Shown: positions 59,478 to 64,000 of the stretch, one piece after another
Numbering within the stretch: the first letter of the stretch is position 1
Layout: each line of letters opens with the position of its first letter
NCBI GenBank assembly: GCA_963663365.2
Contig: CAXXIH010000001.1
Coordinates: 1,550,001 to 1,614,000 of the forward strand
Length of the DNA stretch: 64,000 nucleotides
Direction: 5' to 3'
From: G963663365 sp963663365
GTDB taxonomy: Bacteria > Hinthialibacterota > Hinthialibacteria > Hinthialibacterales > G963663365
Notes under the pieces: generated by a model
What the model saw: only the letters and a program-made list of their open reading frames with translations
Databases searched by the model: none
Told to the model about the DNA's origin: nothing
Made by a program: the position numbers and the translations under genes

Positions 59478-61556
59478 TTGAGACAGCCTGTGAGCAAAAA
59501 GCGAAAAAAGACAAAAGCAAAGGTGCAATCTTCTCCAAATATAGAATCAGGAGTGCAGGCAAGCCCTGTTCCGAAGTTCTTGGAACACACCTTGGTGCAT
59601 TTGGCTTTCCTATTTTTTCTGATCTCCACCGTATATTTGCCTGCATTGCGGGTACCGTGGTATTTTGACGATTACAACGCGATTCTTGATAATGTCTCCA
59701 TCCGCACTTGGAATGGAATTTTGCATTTAGTGGCAATTGGCTTCATTCATCGAAGTGTCGTATCTGTGAGTTACGCACTGGATTGGGCTGTTTCCAATCA
59801 TCTCGATTTATTTGAAGCAGTAGCGAATACGGGAACGCCGGGACGCCCCTCTCCGCTTGTCTTCCATATATCCAGTCTTATATATCACTTCATCGCTGTT
59901 TGCGGCGTATACCTGCTGGCGCGAAAGGCAAATCATCTTCTCGTCGGCAACACGGCCTGTTCAGACAACGCTGCCAAATCTGAATCTTGCTCAAAACTCT
60001 ATGTCTCTATTTTTCCATTTGTTACGGCATTGCTATTTGGCCTGCAGCCAATCAACACCGAGGCTGTGACATACCTAAGCGGCCGTGCCTCGGTCTTGGC
60101 AACAATCGAGTATATCTACGGCGTACTTGCATTGCTTTTTGCAGCTGAAAAGTTTGGTGTATTTAAAGACGCTGCAAAGCCCGACTCGAGGCATGACATG
60201 GTTTCGGGAGCCCTGGCCCTTACAGGCGCTCTCCTCCTTTTCATTTTAGGAATCGGCACAAAGGAAATAATCATTACCATGCCTGCCGTTGCTTCAATAT
60301 GGATCGGGCTTGTCTTGTTTCAGCGCCATTCACTCAGAATTGCCCTAAGGCGATTGATGCCTGTCCTTGCATGCGGAATAGCCCTGCTTATTTCTTTTGT
60401 TCTTTACAGGATATCAGTAATGGGGAGCATAATAGGCTTCGAGGATGCACAAGTGCGGCCATGGAGCAATAACCTTCTTACTCAAGTGGGGATTATCGCT
60501 TTGTATTATTTCCCCCGGCAACTCGGTGTAGGCACGCTGTGCTTGGATCCGGATTTGGAAACTGTCTACAGTATGGTTAATCCCGCATTTCTATCAGGAG
60601 CGGTGGTTTTAATCGCTTTCTTGGTGATTGTCTGCTTTGCCATCAGGCGCGCCCCCTTGGTCTCGCTCGGATTGGTTTGGTATCTAATCTCGATCTTGCC
60701 CACATCAAGCATTATCCCTCTAAATGATTTGGCTGCCGAAAGGCGCACATATTTGCCTAATGTGGGCTTTTGCTTAGCTTTGTGTGCTTTTGTGATTTAT
60801 TTGATTTCCTCCAACCAAAGTTTATTTAGAAACCTTAAGGGATTGCGTGTTAGTGCTGTAGTAATCGCATTGCTTTTTCTTGGATTTCAATCCTGGAAGA
60901 CTTATCAGCATAATCTCCTGTATACTAACAAAGAGGCGTTCTGGCTTTATGCTATCTCTAATGCCCACGTCAAAGACCGCGTCTATTATAACCTTGGTCA
61001 TTATTATTTGCAGAACGGCGAGCATGAAAAGGCCGTAGATGCATTCAAAGAGACAATTGCCCGCAAAGGCGCGTATGCAATTAAGGCTGCTAACAATCTT
61101 GCGATTCTATACATGCAGGATATAAAAGATTACGAACACGCTGCCGAGATGTTCCGGCAATGCATTCAATTGCAGCCTGAAAGGGAGAAATATTGGTCCA
61201 ACTTGGGAGCATGCTATATCTTATTGCGCGATTTTGATCGTGCAAATGCCTTGGCAAAGTCTTGGCTCGAGTGGAATCCTGATAGTTATTACGCCGGGCA
61301 GTTCAGAGCCCAGACCCTGCATTCTCAGCAGAGGCTCGACGAAGCTGAAAAGATGTATCTGGAACTAATGAAAAAGCACGGTCGTCGTGAATTATTGCTA
61401 AAAAATCTCGCCAATATCGCCCAGGTAAAAGGAGATGAAGCATCCTTTAAGCGTTATCAGCAAATGCTTGCATCCATTCAGAAGAGAAAAATCTATCGCC
61501 CTCCTGAAAATTATGGCGAGTCTCAAATATTTAGACTTGAAACAAACGAAAACTAA
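59478..61556 (+). CDS. TMTC-like GT-C glycosyltransferase with TPR domain
   Basis: About 690 residues. A basic tail is followed by a first membrane helix and VPWYFDDYNAILDN, the luminal Asp-Asp motif of GT-C enzymes. GLQPINTEAVTYLSGRASVL matches the TMTC/DUF1736 'HPxxTEaV..i.GR...L' loop, and KEIIITMPAV is also typical. About ten membrane segments end near residue 460. Residues ~490-680 are TPRs (YYNLGHYYLQNGEHEKAVDA, YWSNLGACYILLRDFDRANA). Such proteins transfer a sugar from a lipid-linked donor to exported proteins. The start is uncertain: TTG at 59478 or GTG at 59490, neither with a strong ribosome site. Confidence 0.82.
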   Translation: MRQPVSKKRKKTKAKVQSSPNIESGVQASPVPKFLEHTLVHLAFLFFLISTVYLPALRVPWYFDDYNAILDNVSIRTWNGILHLVAIGFIHRSVVSVSYALDWAVSNHLDLFEAVANTGTPGRPSPLVFHISSLIYHFIAVCGVYLLARKANHLLVGNTACSDNAAKSESCSKLYVSIFPFVTALLFGLQPINTEAVTYLSGRASVLATIEYIYGVLALLFAAEKFGVFKDAAKPDSRHDMVSGALALTGALLLFILGIGTKEIIITMPAVASIWIGLVLFQRHSLRIALRRLMPVLACGIALLISFVLYRISVMGSIIGFEDAQVRPWSNNLLTQVGIIALYYFPRQLGVGTLCLDPDLETVYSMVNPAFLSGAVVLIAFLVIVCFAIRRAPLVSLGLVWYLISILPTSSIIPLNDLAAERRTYLPNVGFCLALCAFVIYLISSNQSLFRNLKGLRVSAVVIALLFLGFQSWKTYQHNLLYTNKEAFWLYAISNAHVKDRVYYNLGHYYLQNGEHEKAVDAFKETIARKGAYAIKAANNLAILYMQDIKDYEHAAEMFRQCIQLQPEREKYWSNLGACYILLRDFDRANALAKSWLEWNPDSYYAGQFRAQTLHSQQRLDEAEKMYLELMKKHGRRELLLKNLANIAQVKGDEASFKRYQQMLASIQKRKIYRPPENYGESQIFRLETNEN

Positions 61557-61697
61557 GTAACATCGCTGAAATTTATCTGCTGATATATATGCCTATGAAT
61601 GAGAGATTTTGGCACCTTATACAGGCAAATATAAAGTTATTAGTGCATTTCAGTTCTTCTCTTTTAAGTCTTTTCCATTGGGAATTTCGTTCCTTCA
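61557..61697. other. Convergent intergenic gap
   Basis: Short AT-rich gap between the convergent glycosyltransferase and SGNH genes. No clear terminator hairpin was identified. Confidence 0.4.
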
Positions 61698-62759
61698 TTA
61701 TTGTCCTTTAATATCTTTTAAATGCTCTGCCAAGACTTCCGCGCAAATCTTGTGCCCCCGCTCATTCCAATGTCCCCCATCGGCGGCCATCACGATCTCG
61801 CCTTGGGCTTTGGATTCCTGAATGGCTTCTACAACACCGGGGATAAATATGAAATCCAATTCCTGGCATAGCGATTGGTAGTCCTCGACGTACGGTCTGA
61901 AATCGTCGACGCAAAACGTTGCTATGGGAATTGGAGAAACGCGATTTTCAAGCTTTTCTAGCAGTCTTCGCGTGGTTTGAATGGCCTTCTTGTACTCGGG
62001 AATGTTCCCATCTTTTTGGCCAATTGTCTTAAAAACATCATTCTGTTTGTCTATCGTTCTGACGTCATAGGCTGAAAAAATCCAGCTAAGAAGCTGAGAG
62101 TTGTGGTTGGCAAAATTCCTCAACCAGGGCAATGCTTTAGGAAGGATATATTCGATATCGCCGCTATCCGTGAGATAGGGTCTCCTCGTCCGGTTGTTGT
62201 TAAGCGGGCTCAGGCGCTCCAGTGCCACCGAGTTGTTGATAAAATCATTTGAGCAGAATTGCAGCAGAAGCAGGTCCGGCTCAATCGCATCAATATACTC
62301 ATCGGCAATCATGAATTCTTGCAGAGTACCGTATCCCACCACGCCGTAGGCAAAGATTTCGGCGTTCATCAAATCGCCTAAGTGTGCATAATAAGTTTTA
62401 TCGTTGGACACATCTTTGGCATGAGTAAAGGAATCACCAATTACGAGTATTTTCGTCTTTTCGGTTTTGGGATTGCCGAACAATCGAAATCCCCGCCCGT
62501 CTGTCGACATATCTACCTGATAAGGTGTGCCGCCTGCATCGGCCTTGCTGCCCCGCCAGATATAATTTTTTGCAGCCTTCCAACCCAAACGGTCATCCAT
62601 TTCGTATTCAAAATGGTCGCGGCCCTTGATATGGCCATAAGCGTGCTTGAGCCTCACTGCAACCTCAAAGGCGGATATGGTGAATAAGAGGGATAGTATT
62701 GCCAGCCCGGTATTAACTGCCGCCGGATGTTGTTTGAGTTTTTGAAATAGTCCTTTCAT
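61698..62759 (-). CDS. Membrane-anchored SGNH/GDSL hydrolase
   Basis: 353 residues. An N-terminal membrane anchor (NTGLAILSLLFTISAFEVAV) is followed by an SGNH hydrolase domain: KILVIGDSFTHAKDV (nucleophile Ser), FAYGVVGYGTLQEFMI (block II Gly), LLLLQFCSNDFINN (block III Asn-Asp) and DGGHWNERGHKICAEVLAEH (catalytic Asp/His). Family members are extracytoplasmic esterases or acetyl-transfer partners on glycans. Its place beside the GT-C enzyme, on the opposite strand, suggests a surface-glycan role. Confidence 0.88.
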   Translation of the reverse strand: MKGLFQKLKQHPAAVNTGLAILSLLFTISAFEVAVRLKHAYGHIKGRDHFEYEMDDRLGWKAAKNYIWRGSKADAGGTPYQVDMSTDGRGFRLFGNPKTEKTKILVIGDSFTHAKDVSNDKTYYAHLGDLMNAEIFAYGVVGYGTLQEFMIADEYIDAIEPDLLLLQFCSNDFINNSVALERLSPLNNNRTRRPYLTDSGDIEYILPKALPWLRNFANHNSQLLSWIFSAYDVRTIDKQNDVFKTIGQKDGNIPEYKKAIQTTRRLLEKLENRVSPIPIATFCVDDFRPYVEDYQSLCQELDFIFIPGVVEAIQESKAQGEIVMAADGGHWNERGHKICAEVLAEHLKDIKGQ

Positions 62760-62947
62760 TGTGGAAAACGAATCTGGTTTGAAACAGAATCAAAAAGCTA
62801 TCTGGGAAATCCGGATTGAAAGCAGTCGCCTGGCCGGGCGCGAATATCTTCTGCTAACAGGCTGTTGCTGATGTCGCTGGAATACTCTACATGGATGCTG
62901 ATACTGGTCTTCCGCAAAGTTCTCCACATACCCGTGCCCTTTTGTTT

Positions 62948-63301
62948 CTACGCTTTGCCTTTCTTCTTCCCCTTCTTCATCACAGCCGCAAGAACATCCC
63001 TGATGAGCATGTCGCCGTGCTCTTCAAGCCACCGGGCCTCTTTCATGCTTGGCATTTCAGGAATGTCCATATCAGGCATAAGGTCAGAGGGCTGGACTCC
63101 GAGAGCCGAAGCGAGGCCGGCTATGACCTCCAGAGTCGGCGATTTATGGCCGTTCTCCAGTTCGGAGAGGTATTTCACGTGGATGCTGGCGGTGTGCGCG
63201 AGGCTTTGCTGGGTCATTCCCATGCCCTTCCGCACAGCCTGAAGCCTATTGCCAAACTTTTTTCGGAACTCTAAGTCTCGCATTTCAAGCAGATTAGGCA
63301 T
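62948..63301 (-). CDS. XRE-family HTH regulator
   Basis: 117 residues from the ATG at 63301 (GAGGAGGGGTGCC upstream); the longer frame to 63433 reads through other elements. The HTH covers about 15-70: FGNRLQAVRKGMGMTQQSLA, ASIHVKYLSELENGHKSPTL and IAGLASALGVQPSDLM. The C-terminal part is a helix ending in a poly-Lys/Gly tail. A 9-bp inverted repeat 45-75 bp upstream is a likely autoregulatory site. Confidence 0.88.
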   Translation of the reverse strand: MPNLLEMRDLEFRKKFGNRLQAVRKGMGMTQQSLAHTASIHVKYLSELENGHKSPTLEVIAGLASALGVQPSDLMPDMDIPEMPSMKEARWLEEHGDMLIRDVLAAVMKKGKKKGKA

Positions 63302-63343
63302 GGCACCCCTCCTCGGCAAGTTTTTGGCGCTTGAAGGTAGTCT

Positions 63344-63378
63344 ATAGGTTATATATAATAGATTGTAGAATAACCTAT
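63344..63378. promoter_or_regulatory. Inverted-repeat operator upstream of the XRE gene
   Basis: ATAGGTTAT (63344-63352) and ATAACCTAT (63370-63378) are perfect 9-bp arms 17 bp apart around an AT-rich centre with TATATAAT. The stop codon of the 33-aa ORF lies in the right arm. Binding by the XRE protein is inferred from position. Confidence 0.6.
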
Positions 63379-63476
63379 GGGCTAAGGTCAACACAAGCCG
63401 GTTGGCCGCAAAAAACGCCCGCCCACAGTCCAACGATTAGCATCAATCCGAGAACTGCACCGATTGACAACTTCAT
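63375..63476 (-). CDS. 33-aa secreted or membrane peptide
   Basis: MKLSIGAVLGLMLIVGLWAG then VFCGQPACVDLSP. One hydrophobic helix and two cysteines after it; the VFCG context might be a weak lipobox. The ribosome site is poor. It is in line with the neighbouring small genes. Confidence 0.4.
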   Translation of the reverse strand: MKLSIGAVLGLMLIVGLWAGVFCGQPACVDLSP

Positions 63477-63531
63477 TGTTTCTTTCAGGAAATCCTTTGC
63501 CCTCTCCAAGCCCATTCACTTCGCCTCATTT

Positions 63532-63693
63532 TCAACAACCAACTCTCAAACGATCCAGCATCGGAAGATCCTTGCACGCCTCTGATAGAACGCTTGGAGG
63601 ATGTGTAGCCAAAGGGTTTCCGAAGAGGCACAAAAACACAAACGCCAATACAATCCCGGCTGCAAATGCCAACACGACATGCTTCCAATTCAT
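63532..63693 (-). CDS. 53-aa membrane protein
   Basis: MNWKHVVLAFAAGIVLAFVF, then LCLFGNPLATHPPSVLSEAC. One strong membrane helix with a polar tail. The ATG overlaps the upstream gene's stop (ATGA), and AGGAGGGG lies eight bases before it. Both facts support it over a competing frame covering 63485-63697. No family. Confidence 0.6.
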   Translation of the reverse strand: MNWKHVVLAFAAGIVLAFVFLCLFGNPLATHPPSVLSEACKDLPMLDRLRVGC

Positions 63694-64000
63694 CCATTGC
63701 CCCTCCTCTTTCTGATGATGACCTTCACACGATCTCCAGAGTTGAAAGGAATCTCACGCACATGTGGCCATACAAAACGAAAGAACATGAAATTGTCCGT
63801 CCATCTGCTGAGACGACAGTCCTGCAATGTCACTACGTTTCCAAAGATACGCCCCTGAAAATCAAACATACCATCAAATGACAACTCACTATCGCTATCG
63901 CGGCGTTTTCCTCTCTCCACAATCAGAACTTCTACATCATCCTGGATTTCAAATGGAATCTCCCTGATCTTTTCATGCTTGAACCTGAAGACAAGCCCGA
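63690..64000 (-). CDS. Tandem-repeat protein cut by the window edge
   Basis: The frame is open to position 64000, so the start lies beyond the window. The visible ~102 residues hold two similar halves: FRFKHEKIREIPFEIQDDVE with VLIVERGKRRD, and FFRFVWPHVREIPFNSGDRV with KVIIRKRRG. Each ends in a basic strand, like a small beta-barrel repeat. No family recognised. It is translationally coupled to the 53-aa membrane protein. Confidence 0.55.
   Translation of the reverse strand, partial: GLVFRFKHEKIREIPFEIQDDVEVLIVERGKRRDSDSELSFDGMFDFQGRIFGNVVTLQDCRLSRWTDNFMFFRFVWPHVREIPFNSGDRVKVIIRKRRGNG

Noticed and set aside
63485..63697. 70-aa ORF beginning MDELEACRVG
   Set aside because: The overlapping frame starting at 63693 has ATGA coupling, a ribosome site and a membrane helix. 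This one is its shadow.

Overview
The window looks like chromosome from an uncultured PVC- or Hydrogenedentes/Sumerlaeota-like bacterium. This is inferred from content only: a CxPSR sulfatase, three proteins with formylglycine-generating-enzyme-like (FGE) domains, LamG/kelch secreted proteins with Pro/Thr linkers, GspG-like pseudopilin, a BlaI/M56 regulatory pair, and many GC-rich intergenic hairpin repeats. No rRNA or other phylogenetic marker is present, so the assignment is weak.

Layout. 1-3.5 kb: PhoD-like phosphatase lipoprotein (5' end outside the window), pseudopilin and Tat-exported sulfatase. 3.5-10.5 kb: a BlaI repressor and a 2163-residue M56 peptidase / double leucine-rich-repeat / FGE fusion, with a promoter and palindromic operator. 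10.5-14.3 kb: a HigBA-type toxin-antitoxin pair and a conserved hypothetical gene, bracketed by ~200-bp direct repeats. 14.3-20 kb: a minus-strand phage-type cluster (DUF3987 ATPase, small proteins, terminase small and large subunits) without capsid, portal or tail genes. 20.7-22.5 kb: a membrane protein, a REP-associated Y1 transposase (RAYT) flanked by inverted REP-like hairpins, and a small GTG-started membrane protein.

22.7 kb to at least 57.3 kb: a more AT-rich integrative element. It begins at a 46-bp 3' fragment of a tRNA-Thr(UGU) gene beside a tyrosine integrase and continues with a HTH excisionase-like protein, a DUF927 ATPase, a ParB-like protein translationally joined to a tRNA-guanine-transglycosylase (DpdA-like) protein, and a 1477-residue fusion of primase-like, superfamily-2 helicase and family-A DNA polymerase. 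Cargo follows: two DUF669-like paralogues, a secreted FGE protein, two tandem Schlafen/AlbA_2 proteins, an intact IS630 element, an HU/IHF-like protein, a nuclease-UvrD fusion, a zinc-ribbon protein and a LamG-kelch-FGE secreted protein. A recombination operon closes it (SSB, Rad52/Erf-like annealing protein, RecB-like nuclease, UvrD helicase, BglII-like nuclease, DUF932). The right attachment site was not seen.

57.8-64 kb: a DUF4011 gene broken by an amber codon and followed by an IS3 remnant, then a TMTC-like GT-C glycosyltransferase with TPRs, an SGNH hydrolase, an XRE regulator with an inverted-repeat operator, and a row of very small membrane-protein genes ending in a gene cut by the window edge.

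The most novel candidate is 28.6-35.8 kb: a ParB-like/TGT pair that may modify the element's DNA with a 7-deazaguanine base, directly upstream of a single-chain primase-helicase-polymerase. Together with the SSB/annealase/nuclease operon this would give the element its own replication, recombination and perhaps DNA-modification machinery.
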